A stretch of DNA of 64,000 nucleotides, taken from assembly GCF_041714655.1 (NCBI RefSeq), contig NZ_CP168219.1, positions 2,728,001-2,792,000 on the forward strand. The letters are read 5' to 3'. Positions 27,045-36,181 of the stretch are shown here, piece by piece. Below the pieces are notes generated by a model that was not told the DNA's origin, did no database searches, and saw only the letters and a list, made by a program, of their open reading frames with translations. The translations under genes were made by a program, and so were the position numbers. This stretch comes from Pseudoroseicyclus_A sp041714655 (lineage in GTDB: Bacteria > Pseudomonadota > Alphaproteobacteria > Rhodobacterales > Rhodobacteraceae). How positions within the stretch are numbered: position 1 is the stretch's first letter; each line of letters starts with the position of its first letter.

Positions 27045-29030
27045 CTAACGCTGCCGCCCTTTGGGCGGTTTCATCTGGCCGAGCTGGCCGATCAGCGCAT
27101 CGAGAGCAGCGCTCTCTTCCCTGTCGATGGCGGCACCGTTGGGTGCGGTCAGGGTGGCCCGCTTGTCGCCCGCCTCCAGCCGCCGCGTCGGATCGAGCGC
27201 CGCTGCGGCCTCCTCGAGGCGGCGGGTGAGCCATTCGTCCTCGACCTCGCCGATGTCCTCCATCGCCTCCGCGAGCGCCGCCTGATGGCCGCGCCGCGCC
27301 TTCAGCCCCGCGAGCCCTTCGGCGACCGAGAGCCGGGCAAGCTCGGCATCTCCGGCGCGGCGGATGGCGGGGATGACGGCCAGATGGCGGTCGTTGCGCA
27401 GATTTTCAAGGGCCTCCGTCCCGATGGATGCGCCGAGCGCAACACCCGGCTCCGGCGCCTCGGCGGCGGCGAGGAGCGCGCGGCGGAGCGGCTCGTGCGG
27501 CGCGTGGCGGCACTCGAACATCTCGAGCTCGGAGAGGAACTCCGGCAGCACACCCGGATTGAGCGCGAGGATGCCGAGGAGCGCCGCCTCCAGAACCCTG
27601 TCCTCGCTGCCCTCGGGCAGGACGGTGAGCCGCGTCTCGCTGCGCGCCGGCGGCTGCGACGGCAGCCATTTGCCGTCCTTCCACTGGCCGCGCGGGCGGG
27701 GCTGCCAGTCACGCCGGGGCGCGCCGTCGCGGGGGGCGCCGCCGCCACCGCCGAAGGCCTCGCGGCGGAGGCGGCCGATCTCCTCGCCGTAGTGGCGGCG
27801 GAGCGCCTTGTCCTGAATCGTGCCGATCACCTCGCGGAGCCGCTTGTCGAGCGACGCCCGGCGCTCGGGACTGTCGAGCACCTTTCCTTCCGTCTCTCGC
27901 TGCCAGAGGAGGTCGATGAGCGGTCGCGCGCCCTCGATCACCTCCGCCATGGCCTCGCGGCCCTTCGCCTTGATGAGGTCGTCCGGGTCCTGCCCCTCGG
28001 GCATCAGCGCGATGCGCAGCGACTTACCGGACTGAAGGAGCGGCAGGGCGAGGTCGATGACGCGGAGCGCCGCCCGCTGGCCGGCGGCATCGCCGTCGAG
28101 CGCCAGCACCGGCTCGTCGGAGAAGCGCCAGAGGAGCTGGAGCTGGTCGGCGGTGACCGCCGTGCCCAGCGGCGCGACGGCAGCCTCGAACCCCGCCTCC
28201 GCCAGCGCGATCACATCCATGTAGCCCTCGGCCACGACCAGCGGATGGCCCTTGCCGGCCGCCTCGCGGGCGCGCTGCTGGTTGTAGAGCGACCGGCCCT
28301 TGTCGAAGAGCAGCGTCTCCGGCGAGTTGAGGTATTTGGCGCGGGCATTGGGGTCCATCGCCCGCCCGCCGAAGGCGATAAGCCGCCCCCGCCCGTCGCG
28401 GATGGGAAAGAGGATGCGCCCCCGGAACCGGTCATAGGGCGCGCCGCCGCCCTCCGGCACGATCACCAGCCCCGCCTGGTCGGCGAGCTCAGTGGAGACG
28501 CCCTGGCCCTGGAGGTGCTGGGCGAGCGCGGTGCGGCTGTCGGGGGCGAAGGCGATCTCCCACCTGTCCTGCGCCTCGGAGGAAAGGCCGCGCTTCGCCA
28601 GATAATCGCGCGCATCGGCGGCGGCGCCGGTCTTGAGCTGCAGCCTGTAGAACCGGAGCGCCGCCTCCATCACCTCGGCGAGGCGGGTGCGCTCGTCGGC
28701 CTTCTGGGCGGCGGCGGGGTCGCGGGCCGGCATCTCCATCCCCGCCTCGCGGGCGAGAAGCTCGATGGCCTCCATGAAGCCCATGTTCTCGGTCTCGCGC
28801 ACGAAGGAGACGGCGTCGCCCTTCGCGTGGCAGCCGAAGCAATAGTAAAAGCCCTTCCGGTCATCGACATGGAAGCTCGCCGTCTTCTCTTGATGGAAGG
28901 GGCACGGCGCCCAGAGGTCGCCCTTGGCAGGGTTCGACTTCTTGCGATCCCAGATGACCTTGCGCCCGACGACCTGAGCAAGGCTCAGGCGGGTCTTGAG
29001 GTCATCGAGGAAGGTGGGCGGCAGACTCAT
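27045..29030 (-). CDS. dnaG: DNA primase DnaG
   Basis: The 661-residue primase has an N-terminal CHC2 zinc ribbon (CPFHQEK, then CFGCHAKGD), the primase core with a TOPRIM domain (VVAEGYMDVIAL), and a C-terminal helicase-binding region. It primes Okazaki fragments. I chose the ATG at 29030, which begins MSLPPTFLDDLKTRL as in homologues; neither it nor the GTG at 29063 has an obvious ribosome site, so the start is uncertain. Confidence 0.98.
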   Translation of the reverse strand: MSLPPTFLDDLKTRLSLAQVVGRKVIWDRKKSNPAKGDLWAPCPFHQEKTASFHVDDRKGFYYCFGCHAKGDAVSFVRETENMGFMEAIELLAREAGMEMPARDPAAAQKADERTRLAEVMEAALRFYRLQLKTGAAADARDYLAKRGLSSEAQDRWEIAFAPDSRTALAQHLQGQGVSTELADQAGLVIVPEGGGAPYDRFRGRILFPIRDGRGRLIAFGGRAMDPNARAKYLNSPETLLFDKGRSLYNQQRAREAAGKGHPLVVAEGYMDVIALAEAGFEAAVAPLGTAVTADQLQLLWRFSDEPVLALDGDAAGQRAALRVIDLALPLLQSGKSLRIALMPEGQDPDDLIKAKGREAMAEVIEGARPLIDLLWQRETEGKVLDSPERRASLDKRLREVIGTIQDKALRRHYGEEIGRLRREAFGGGGGAPRDGAPRRDWQPRPRGQWKDGKWLPSQPPARSETRLTVLPEGSEDRVLEAALLGILALNPGVLPEFLSELEMFECRHAPHEPLRRALLAAAEAPEPGVALGASIGTEALENLRNDRHLAVIPAIRRAGDAELARLSVAEGLAGLKARRGHQAALAEAMEDIGEVEDEWLTRRLEEAAAALDPTRRLEAGDKRATLTAPNGAAIDREESAALDALIGQLGQMKPPKGRQR

Positions 29031-29097
29031 GGGGGGAGTATCGGGCCTGGGGGGTGTGGCCACAAGCGGCGGGACATGTGAGGGCGGCGGGACATTC

Positions 29098-29140
29098 GGG
29101 GCTCTGCCCCGGACCCCGAGGTATTTTTGGCCAGATGAAA
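29098..29140 (+). repeat. Recurring intergenic 3'-end repeat
   Basis: GGGGCTCTGCCCC (29098-29110) is followed by CCCCGAGG and then TATTTTTGGCCAGATGAAA (29122-29140). The copy at 33195-33240 is nearly identical. It sits 4 bp beyond the tadA stop and about 70 bp upstream of dnaG. The G/C hairpin plus T-run suggests a terminator on the plus strand. Confidence 0.75.
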
Positions 29141-29144
29141 GGGA

Positions 29145-29597
29145 TCAGGGGCGGAGGGGGCCGAAGAAGGCGCGCAGAAGCGCGGCGGCCTCGGCCTCGG
29201 CGATGCCGTCGATCACCTCGGGGCGGTGGTGGGCCTGGGGGTGGGAGAAGATGCGGGGGCCGTGGGCGACGCCGCCGGACTTGGGGTCGGGCGCGCCGTA
29301 GACCAGCCGGGCGATCCGCGCGGCGGAGATGGCGGCGGCGCACATCGGGCAGGGCTCGAGCGTGACATAGAGCGCGGCGCCGGGGAGCCGCTCAGACCCG
29401 GTGGCGGCGCAGGCGGCGCGGATGGCCAGCATCTCGGCATGGGCCGTGGGGTCGGCGAGCTCGCGGGTGCGGTTGCCGGCGGCGGCGAGCACCTCGCCCG
29501 CCGCGGAGACGATCACGGCGCCAACCGGCACCTCGCCGCGGGCGGCGGCGGCGCGGGCCTCGGCGAGAGCGGCCTCCATATGGCTGATAAACTCCAT
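29145..29597 (-). CDS. tadA: tRNA-specific adenosine deaminase TadA
   Basis: The 150-residue enzyme has the zinc deaminase motifs HAE (TAHAEMLAI) and PCxxC (LEPCPMCAAAI). TadA converts A34 of tRNA-Arg(ACG) to inosine. Length is normal. It is divergent from the pseudouridine synthase gene, with about 65 bp between the starts, and ends at an intergenic repeat. Confidence 0.96.
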   Translation of the reverse strand: MEFISHMEAALAEARAAAARGEVPVGAVIVSAAGEVLAAAGNRTRELADPTAHAEMLAIRAACAATGSERLPGAALYVTLEPCPMCAAAISAARIARLVYGAPDPKSGGVAHGPRIFSHPQAHHRPEVIDGIAEAEAAALLRAFFGPLRP

Positions 29598-29663
29598 GGC
29601 CGGGACATGCCCCGGCGCGGGCGGCGCTGGCAAGAGCGGGCGGGAGCGGATAGGGGAGGCGGC

Positions 29664-30851
29664 ATGAGTGACACGCCCAAGCCCCCCGGGAAAACCCCGC
29701 CGACATCTCCTGACGGAGACCGGATCGCCAAGCGCCTCGCCCGCGCCGGCGTCGCCTCGCGCCGCGAGGCGGAGCGGATGATCGCCGAAGGGCGCGTTGC
29801 CGTGAACGGGCAGGTCATCGACAGCCCGGCGCTCAACGTCACCGGGCGCGACCGCGTCACCGTCGACGGCAAGCCCCTGGCCGAGCCGGAGCCGGCGCGG
29901 CTCTGGCTCTATCACAAGCCGAAGGGGCTGGTGACCTCGGCGAAGGACGAGAAGGGCCGCGAGACGGTCTTCGACAAGATGCCGGAGGACATGCCGCGCG
30001 TCGTCTCCGTCGGGCGGCTCGACCTCAATTCCGAGGGGCTCCTCCTTCTCACCAACGATGGCGAGCTGAAGCGGAAGCTCGAGCTGCCGTCGACCGGCTG
30101 GCTCCGCCGCTACCGGGTGCGCGTCAACGGCACGGTGGACGAGGCGGCGCTCGACCGTCTGCGCAAGGGCATCGAGATCGACGGCGAGCGCTTCCAGCCG
30201 ATGGAGGTGCGGCTCGACCGCCAGCAGGGCGCCAACGCCTGGCTGACCATCGGCCTCCGCGAGGGGAAGAACCGCGAGATCCGGCGGGCCGTGGAGGTGA
30301 TCGGGCTGGTGGTGAACCGGCTGATCCGCATCTCCTACGGGCCGTTCCAGCTCGGCAACCTCGCCGAGGGGGCGGTGGAGGAGGTGCGCGGGCGCGTCCT
30401 GCGAGACCAGCTCGGCGAGCGGGAGGCGCAGGGCGAGGGCACGGCGAAGCGGGCCGGCAAACCGGGCGGCAAGGCGGGCGGCAAGCCTGGCAAGCGGCCG
30501 CAGCGGCCGGAGGGCAAGGGGCCGCGCGGCGCGCGGCCGGAAGGCTCCGGGCGCCGGTTCAGCGCGGGCGGGCCCGGCAAGACCGAGCGGGGCGACGACA
30601 GCCCCGGCCGCGACGGGGCCAAGGGCCCGCGGGGCGGCAAGCCCGAGGGCACGGGGCGGAGCTTCAAGGCGCGCGGCGCGGCGGGGGCGGACGCGCCCGG
30701 CAAGCCCGGGCGCAGCGGCGGGCCCAGGCGCGAGGGCAGCGCCCGGCCCGAGGGGCGGAGCTTCGGCGTGGCGCGGCCCGGCGGAAAGCCGAAATCCGGG
30801 CCCCGGACCGGCCCGAAACCCGGGGGGCGGGGGCCGAAACGGGGCGAATGA
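29664..30851 (+). CDS. rluB: RluB/RsuA-type pseudouridine synthase with long basic tail
   Basis: Residues 20-75 form an S4 RNA-binding domain and residues 80-245 the RsuA/RluB catalytic domain with the active aspartate in GRLDLNSEGLLLLTNDGEL. The enzyme should modify 23S rRNA. The last 145 residues or so are low-complexity Gly/Arg/Lys/Pro (AGKPGGKAGGKPGK and similar), probably disordered and RNA-binding, much longer than in E. coli RluB. The ATG at 29664 follows AGGGGAGG. RluE/F-type specificity cannot be excluded. Confidence 0.9.
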   Translation: MSDTPKPPGKTPPTSPDGDRIAKRLARAGVASRREAERMIAEGRVAVNGQVIDSPALNVTGRDRVTVDGKPLAEPEPARLWLYHKPKGLVTSAKDEKGRETVFDKMPEDMPRVVSVGRLDLNSEGLLLLTNDGELKRKLELPSTGWLRRYRVRVNGTVDEAALDRLRKGIEIDGERFQPMEVRLDRQQGANAWLTIGLREGKNREIRRAVEVIGLVVNRLIRISYGPFQLGNLAEGAVEEVRGRVLRDQLGEREAQGEGTAKRAGKPGGKAGGKPGKRPQRPEGKGPRGARPEGSGRRFSAGGPGKTERGDDSPGRDGAKGPRGGKPEGTGRSFKARGAAGADAPGKPGRSGGPRREGSARPEGRSFGVARPGGKPKSGPRTGPKPGGRGPKRGE

Positions 30852-30939
30852 GCGGGATTTCCCGATTTTCCCCCTTTCAGGGCGCCCCCTGCGGCCCAAT
30901 CTATTGCCTGCCCCCTGCCCCGCCCTAAAGTGAGGCCTG

Positions 30940-31152
30940 ATGATCCGTTTGATGCTCTTCGTCTTCCTCCTCCTGCTCGTCGCCACCTGCGCTCTGGCGG
31001 CCATGGTGCTCTTTCGGCTTGCCCGAGGGCGCCCCGGCCCCGCGCGGCTGACGCGCGAGGGCGCCCTGCCCCCGGCCGTGACCGGCACCGCCTATGGGGT
31101 GCTGATCGCGCTGCTCGTCGGTGTCTCCACCGGCCTTCTGGGGGGCCTGTGA
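30940..31152 (+). CDS. Small two-helix membrane protein upstream of xpaC
   Basis: The 70-residue product has two hydrophobic helices (about 3-26 and 48-68) joined by a basic loop (RLARGRPGPARLTREG). I do not recognise a family. Its stop overlaps the xpaC start (TGATG), so it belongs to the xpaC-telA operon and may act with those proteins in the membrane. Confidence 0.75.
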   Translation: MIRLMLFVFLLLLVATCALAAMVLFRLARGRPGPARLTREGALPPAVTGTAYGVLIALLVGVSTGLLGGL

Positions 31153-32045
31153 TGGCGCGCGAGTTCGGCGGCCGGTATTCTCCGCAGGTGCCCAAGGCCG
31201 GGCAGAAGCCCCCGGCCGAGGCGGCGCGGCGGCAGGCGGTGCTCGACGAGGCGGTGATCGACCAGGCGGGGGCCGGGGCGAACCTTCTCTATCTGCCGGC
31301 GGTGCTGCTTCTCGTGACCTCGTTCTTCGGGGGCGCCATCTCGCTGCTCGCGGGGCTCGCGGGCAGCGCCATGATCGCCGGCGCCGCCTGGCTGATGCGC
31401 GAGGGGCTGCGCGCCGAGGCGGCCTGGAACGCCCGGCCCGCCGCGCGGCGGCCGGCACTGCCGCGGAAGATCCTCGCCAGCCTCCTCCTCGGCCTCGGCA
31501 CCCTGGCCGCCGGCTTTGCCCATGAGGACGGGCTGGCCGGGCCGGCGCTCTACGGGCTCGCGGCCTTCGCGCTCAGCCTCGTCGCCTTCGGCATCGACCC
31601 GCTCAGGAACAAGCGCCCCGAGGGCGTCGACAGCTTCCAGCAGGGCCGCGTCGCCAAGGTGGTGGACGAGGCGGAGGCCTATCTTGCCCAGATGCGCGCC
31701 GACATCGCCGCCCTGGGCGACCGGCAGCTCGAGGCCCGCGTCGAGGGCTTCGAGGCCATGGCGCGGCGGATGATCCGCTCCGTCGAGGAGGACCCGCGCG
31801 ACCTGACAGAGGCGCGCCGCTTCCTCGGCGTCTATCTGATGGGCGCCCGCGACGCCTCGGTGAAGTTCGCCGAGCTCTACCGGCGCCGCCACGACGCGGG
31901 AGCGCGGGCCGATTACGAGGCGCTCCTCGCCGATCTGGAGCGCAATTTCGGCGCCCGCACCGAGAAAATGCTGGAGAATGACCGCGCCGGCATGGACATT
32001 GAAATCAAGGTGCTGCGCGAGCGGCTGGAACGCGAGGGGGTGTGA
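31152..32045 (+). CDS. XpaC-family protein (5-bromo-4-chloroindolyl phosphate hydrolysis)
   Basis: The 297-residue product has two or three hydrophobic segments in the first half (about 40-80 and 105-150) and a helical cytoplasmic C-terminal half (VDSFQQGRVAKVVDEAEAYL onward), as in the XpaC family. XpaC is regularly encoded next to TelA, as it is here, 3 nt upstream. The pair is associated with resistance to toxic anions and cell-envelope agents; a biochemical function is not established. Confidence 0.88.
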   Translation: MAREFGGRYSPQVPKAGQKPPAEAARRQAVLDEAVIDQAGAGANLLYLPAVLLLVTSFFGGAISLLAGLAGSAMIAGAAWLMREGLRAEAAWNARPAARRPALPRKILASLLLGLGTLAAGFAHEDGLAGPALYGLAAFALSLVAFGIDPLRNKRPEGVDSFQQGRVAKVVDEAEAYLAQMRADIAALGDRQLEARVEGFEAMARRMIRSVEEDPRDLTEARRFLGVYLMGARDASVKFAELYRRRHDAGARADYEALLADLERNFGARTEKMLENDRAGMDIEIKVLRERLEREGV

Positions 32046-32048
32046 CCC

Positions 32049-33185
32049 GTGGCTGACGACAGAACGATCTCGAAGACCATCGACACCGTGACGGCCGTGG
32101 TGCTGCCCGAGCCGCTACCGGCCGAGGCGGTGGTGCCCCTCAGCGAGGCGTCGCCCGAGATGTCGGAGGCGATCCGCAAGCGCATGGCCGAGATCGACAT
32201 GAGCTCCACGCAATCCATCGTCGGCTTCGGCTCGGCGGCCCAGTCCGAGCTGCAGAGCATCAGCCAGACGATGCTGCAGGGCGTGCGCAACAAGGATGTC
32301 GGCCCGGCCGGCGACTCGCTGCAGGAGATCGTGGCGGCGCTCCGCGGCTTCTCCGTCAGCGAGCTCGACCTCGGGCGGAAACCTTCCTTCTTCGACAGGA
32401 TGCTCGGCCGCGCCAAGCCGCTCGCCAAGTTCCAGGCGAAGTTCGAGGAGGTGCAGGTGCAGATCGACCGGATCACCTCCGACCTGCAGAAGCACGAGCA
32501 CCTCCTGTTGAAGGATATCGAGAGCCTCGACCTGCTCTACGAGAAGACGCTCGCCTTCTATGACGAGGTGGCGCTCTACATCGCCGCCGGCGAGGCGAAG
32601 CTCGCCGAGCTCGACGGCGAGACGATCCCCGCCAAGGCCGCCGCGGTTGCCGATGACGACGTGATGGCGGCGCAGGAGCTGCGTGACCTGCGCGCCGCGC
32701 GCGACGATCTGGAACGGCGCGTGCATGACCTCAAGCTCACGCGGCAGGTCACGATGCAGTCGCTCCCCTCGATCCGGCTGGTGCAGGAGAACGACAAGTC
32801 GCTGGTCACCAAGATCAATTCGACCTTGGTCAACACCGTGCCGCTCTGGGAGACGCAGCTCGCCCAGGCCGTGACCATCCAGCGCTCCGGCGAGGCCGCG
32901 AGCGCAGTGAAGGAGGCGAACGACCTGACCAACGACCTCCTGAAATCCAACGCCGAGAACCTGCGCACCGCCAACAAGGCGATCCGCACCGAGATGGAGC
33001 GCGGCGTCTTCGACATCGAGGCGGTGGATGCCGCCAACAAGGCGCTGATCGGAGCGATCAACGAGAGCCTCGCGATTGCCGACGAGGGCAAGAAGAAGCG
33101 TGCCGCGGCGGAGGCGGAGCTGCAGCGGATGGAAGGGGAGCTGAAGGGCGCCCTGTCTTCGGCGAAGGCGCGGGCGGAGGGGTGA
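32049..33185 (+). CDS. telA: TelA-family toxic anion resistance protein
   Basis: The 378-residue product is soluble and almost wholly helical, with the TelA core (about 115-345), including DRITSDLQKHEHLLLKDIE and MQSLPSIRLVQEND. TelA/KlaA proteins are linked to tellurite resistance on plasmids and to envelope stress, but their mechanism is unknown. It closes the operon and is followed by a repeat and a strong intrinsic terminator. Confidence 0.93.
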   Translation: MADDRTISKTIDTVTAVVLPEPLPAEAVVPLSEASPEMSEAIRKRMAEIDMSSTQSIVGFGSAAQSELQSISQTMLQGVRNKDVGPAGDSLQEIVAALRGFSVSELDLGRKPSFFDRMLGRAKPLAKFQAKFEEVQVQIDRITSDLQKHEHLLLKDIESLDLLYEKTLAFYDEVALYIAAGEAKLAELDGETIPAKAAAVADDDVMAAQELRDLRAARDDLERRVHDLKLTRQVTMQSLPSIRLVQENDKSLVTKINSTLVNTVPLWETQLAQAVTIQRSGEAASAVKEANDLTNDLLKSNAENLRTANKAIRTEMERGVFDIEAVDAANKALIGAINESLAIADEGKKKRAAAEAELQRMEGELKGALSSAKARAEG

Positions 33186-33194
33186 GGTGAGGGT

Positions 33195-33240
33195 GGGGGC
33201 TCTGCCCCCACACCCCCGAGGTACTTTTGGCCAGATGAAA
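33195..33240 (+). repeat. Recurring intergenic 3'-end repeat
   Basis: GGGGGC-TCT-GCCCCC (33195-33209) is followed by CCCCCGAGG and TACTTTTGGCCAGATGAAA (33222-33240), nearly the same as 29098-29140. It begins 10 bp after the telA stop and lies just before a separate intrinsic terminator. Confidence 0.75.
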
Positions 33241-33252
33241 GACGGATCGGAG

Positions 33253-33284
33253 GGCCGGGGCGCGGTTGGGCGCCCCGGCCTTTT
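33253..33284 (+). terminator. Intrinsic terminator of the xpaC-telA operon
   Basis: An 11-bp perfect GC-rich stem (GGCCGGGGCGC / GCGCCCCGGCC) with a GGTTGG loop is followed by TTTT. It lies between telA and the converging tannase-family gene, which stops 3 bp further on. Confidence 0.88.
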
Positions 33285-33286
33285 GC

Positions 33287-34951
33287 TCACTCGCAGGTGA
33301 AGCTGTCCGCCGACGCTTCGTCGCCGCCCTCGTAGCGGGCCACCTGCGGCCAGGGGCAGAGCGGGCGGGAGATGGCGCCGAGCGTCGCCTCCGCCTCGCT
33401 GCCGGCCAAGGTCGCGGCCGCGATGGGCCCCGGGGCGGTGCCCTCCTCGACCCAGGCTTCCAGCGCGCTCATCAGGTCGAAATCGCCGGTGGAGGCGGCG
33501 CCGGTGCCATGCGGCATGCCGGGGACCGTGTAGAGCATGGCGAAGTCCTCCGCCGCGTCGCCGTTGTTGGCGTCGAGCGCCTCGTACCAACTGATGGTGT
33601 CTAGCACCGAGAAGACCGGGTCGGATACGCCGTGCACGATGATCATCTTACCGCCCGCGTCGCGGAAAGCGGCGAGCTCGGGGTCATCGGCGCCGGGGGG
33701 CGTCATCGCCTCCATAGCCGATTCGCCGAAGGTCTCGTCGCTGGCGTAGATCTTCGGCGCGTCTTCGTCGAAATCGAAGCCGAGAAGATAGGCCTCGAGC
33801 TCCTCCGGCGAGCCGCCCACCTCCGTCGGCGGCGTCGTGAAGATGTAGGATAGCGAGCCCGCCCCCATCACCGCGATGAGGGGCATGTTGCCCCAGGGTG
33901 GGATCGGGCTTTCCAGCTTCCAGAAGCGCCAGTCGCCGGAGGAGAGGCCCGTGTCCCACGCCCAGTTCGTATAGAGCGGCTCTCCGGCCGAGTTGGTCGG
34001 CCCCTCGAACATGCGGCCGAGCGCGGTGACCTGCGCCTCGCTGAGGCAGCCCTCGTTGGCCCCCGCCTCGCACTGGACGGCGGCGAGGTCGAAGGCGCCC
34101 TGGCAGGCGGCGCTGTCGCCGACGATGCCGTCCTCCAGCCCGTCGAGCCCGTCGCAGGCGGCGAGGATGGCATCCGACACCAGCGCGAGGTCCTCCGGCG
34201 CGAAGGCCGTGCGGATGTCGCCGGTGACCGGCTTGACGCTCTGCACGTCCCAGGCGTGCTGGACGGCAGCCTGCGGCAGGTTGAAGCCGGGATAGCCGAT
34301 GAGGAGCCCGTCGAAGGCCTCCGGCATCCGGGCGGCGGCGATCATCGCATGGCGGCCGCCATTGGAGCCGCCGATGCCGTAGGCCTTGTCGATCCCGGCA
34401 CCGTAGAAGGCCTCGACGACCTGCCGGGCGAGCGGATCGACCGTCGCCACCGCGCCGTAGCCGTAGTTGCGCCGCGCCTCGGGATCGAGGCCGAAGCGGT
34501 TGCCGGCGGCGAGCCCCGCGGTCTCCTCCTGAGCGGTGCCGTCGTGGCCGGCGTCGCTCGAGGTGACGGCATAGCCGCGCGACAGCGCCGTATCGCTCGT
34601 ATCCGCCCCGAGAAGCCCGCCCATGGCCGGCACCACGGCGCCGTCATTGCCGCCGTTGAACTGGTGAACGAAGGAGCCGTTCCACTCGTCCGGCAGGCGA
34701 AGCTCGAAGCGGATGGCGTAATCCTGCCCGTCCGCCCCGGTCCGCTCGGCGGTGACGAGGCTCACCTGGCAATGCGCGACCGGCATCTCTCCGCCGGCGT
34801 CGATATGGGCCACGGCAGTGACGCGCGTGCCCTCTGCGAGGCCGAGCGCGCCGGCGAGGCTCTCGTCGCAGGGCAGCGCCTCGGCGAAGGCGGCTTGGCC
34901 CAGAAGGGTCGCGGCGCCCGCGAGAAGGGCGCCCTTCAGTGATCTGAACAT
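33287..34951 (-). CDS. Secreted tannase / feruloyl esterase family protein
   Basis: The 554-residue product has a signal peptide (1 to about 23) and a tannase/feruloyl-esterase alpha/beta hydrolase domain. The catalytic residues are visible as S196 in GGSNGGR, D444 in VSDPVF and H481 in MPHG. A calcium-loop-like segment CDGLDGLEDGIV lies at 267-278 in the lid. Family members hydrolyse esters of plant phenolics or MHET-like aromatics; the substrate is not predictable. A 12-bp palindrome lies 45 bp upstream of the start. Confidence 0.9.
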   Translation of the reverse strand: MFRSLKGALLAGAATLLGQAAFAEALPCDESLAGALGLAEGTRVTAVAHIDAGGEMPVAHCQVSLVTAERTGADGQDYAIRFELRLPDEWNGSFVHQFNGGNDGAVVPAMGGLLGADTSDTALSRGYAVTSSDAGHDGTAQEETAGLAAGNRFGLDPEARRNYGYGAVATVDPLARQVVEAFYGAGIDKAYGIGGSNGGRHAMIAAARMPEAFDGLLIGYPGFNLPQAAVQHAWDVQSVKPVTGDIRTAFAPEDLALVSDAILAACDGLDGLEDGIVGDSAACQGAFDLAAVQCEAGANEGCLSEAQVTALGRMFEGPTNSAGEPLYTNWAWDTGLSSGDWRFWKLESPIPPWGNMPLIAVMGAGSLSYIFTTPPTEVGGSPEELEAYLLGFDFDEDAPKIYASDETFGESAMEAMTPPGADDPELAAFRDAGGKMIIVHGVSDPVFSVLDTISWYEALDANNGDAAEDFAMLYTVPGMPHGTGAASTGDFDLMSALEAWVEEGTAPGPIAAATLAGSEAEATLGAISRPLCPWPQVARYEGGDEASADSFTCE

Positions 34952-34995
34952 GTCTTCCTCCCATTCCGGCGGGTGACCCACCGGCAAGGGGATTG

Positions 34996-35007
34996 TTTCC
35001 CGGGAAA
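34996..35007. promoter_or_regulatory. 12-bp palindrome, candidate operator
   Basis: TTTCCCGGGAAA is a perfect palindrome in the 220-bp divergent gap between the tannase-family gene (45 bp away) and the DUF2927 gene. Its location fits an operator for the esterase promoter. No regulator gene is adjacent. Confidence 0.4.
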
Positions 35008-35171
35008 ATGTATCTGGCAAGAATGAAGCTGCGGGCCGGCGGGGGGCCGCCGCTGTGGCGCTCGTGCCATGGCCCGTGATGCCCTGCGGCCTGCGGGAAC
35101 CGGCGGGGCCCCGCGCCAGTTGGAAAGGCGCCTGTCCCTTGCTAGGACCGGATCGAGAGAAGGGGGACGGC

Positions 35172-36149
35172 GTGGGCAGATCAGACCGGGGAGCGACCCT
35201 GAAATCGCTGGCATTTTCCGGGCTTGCCGCGCTTGCCGCCTGTGCGGCGCCGGTCAGCAACCCGCCCCCGGCCCCGACCCAGGTGGCGGCCCCGAGCGTC
35301 GCGCCCGTGGCCCGGCCGGGAAGCGTCGCCCCCTCCGCCGCAAGTTCGGACCTTGCCGCCTATTACCGGCGCGAGGAGGCGCGGCTCCTCGCCCAGGGGC
35401 TCCTGCGCACCGATGGCGGCGGGCCGGATACGCCCTTCACCGACACGATGCTGGCGCGCAACTTCATCGCCATCGCGCTCTTCGACGAATATGTCGAGAC
35501 GGCGGGCACCTACCAGGCGCGCGCGACGGCGGCGGTGCTGAACCGCTGGGAACAGCCGGTGGTCTTCAATGTCGAGGCCGGCGCTTCCGTGCCGCCGGCC
35601 CAGGCGGCGGAGGACCGCGCCAATGTCACCGCCTATGCGGCGCGGCTGTCGCGCGCGACCGGCCTGCCGATGAGCGTGAGCCCGGTGGCCGGCCAGGGGA
35701 ATTTCCACGTCCTGATCCTCGGCGAGGATGACCGGCCGGGCTATGCCGCCCGGATCCGCGCGCTTCTGCCGGGCATCCCCGATGCCTCGCTCCGCGCGAT
35801 CCTCTATCCGCCGCGCGAGACCTATTGCCTCGTCGTCTCCTTCGCCGACCGAACGGGCAACGCCTTCGGCTCGGCCGTGGCGCTGATCCGCGCCGAGCAC
35901 CCGGACCTCCTCCGCCTCGCCTGCATCCACGAGGAGCTGGCGCAGGGGCTGGGGCTGACGAATGACAGCGCCGGCGCCCGGCCGTCGATCTTCAACGACG
36001 ATCAGGAATTCGGGCTCCTGACCACGCAGGACGAGCTTCTCCTGCGGATCCTCTACGACCGCCGGCTCCGGCCCGGCATGGGCTCCGCCGAGGCCGCGCC
36101 GATCGTCCGCCAGATCGCGACGGAGCTCATGGGCCGCGGCCCGGCCTGA
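35172..36149 (+). CDS. DUF2927 lipoprotein
   Basis: The 325-residue product starts with GTG (AGAAGGGGG ribosome site about 6 nt upstream) and a lipoprotein signal ending LAAC (C24). A Pro/Ala linker leads into the DUF2927 domain (about 100-310), with the conserved HEELAQGLGLTNDS, which resembles a metal-dependent hydrolase-like motif. DUF2927 is common in Rhodobacteraceae; its function is unknown. It is probably an envelope lipoprotein. Confidence 0.88.
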   Translation: MGRSDRGATLKSLAFSGLAALAACAAPVSNPPPAPTQVAAPSVAPVARPGSVAPSAASSDLAAYYRREEARLLAQGLLRTDGGGPDTPFTDTMLARNFIAIALFDEYVETAGTYQARATAAVLNRWEQPVVFNVEAGASVPPAQAAEDRANVTAYAARLSRATGLPMSVSPVAGQGNFHVLILGEDDRPGYAARIRALLPGIPDASLRAILYPPRETYCLVVSFADRTGNAFGSAVALIRAEHPDLLRLACIHEELAQGLGLTNDSAGARPSIFNDDQEFGLLTTQDELLLRILYDRRLRPGMGSAEAAPIVRQIATELMGRGPA

Positions 36150-36181
36150 GCGGGCGGTGAGGTCCCGCCCTCCCCGCGAGG

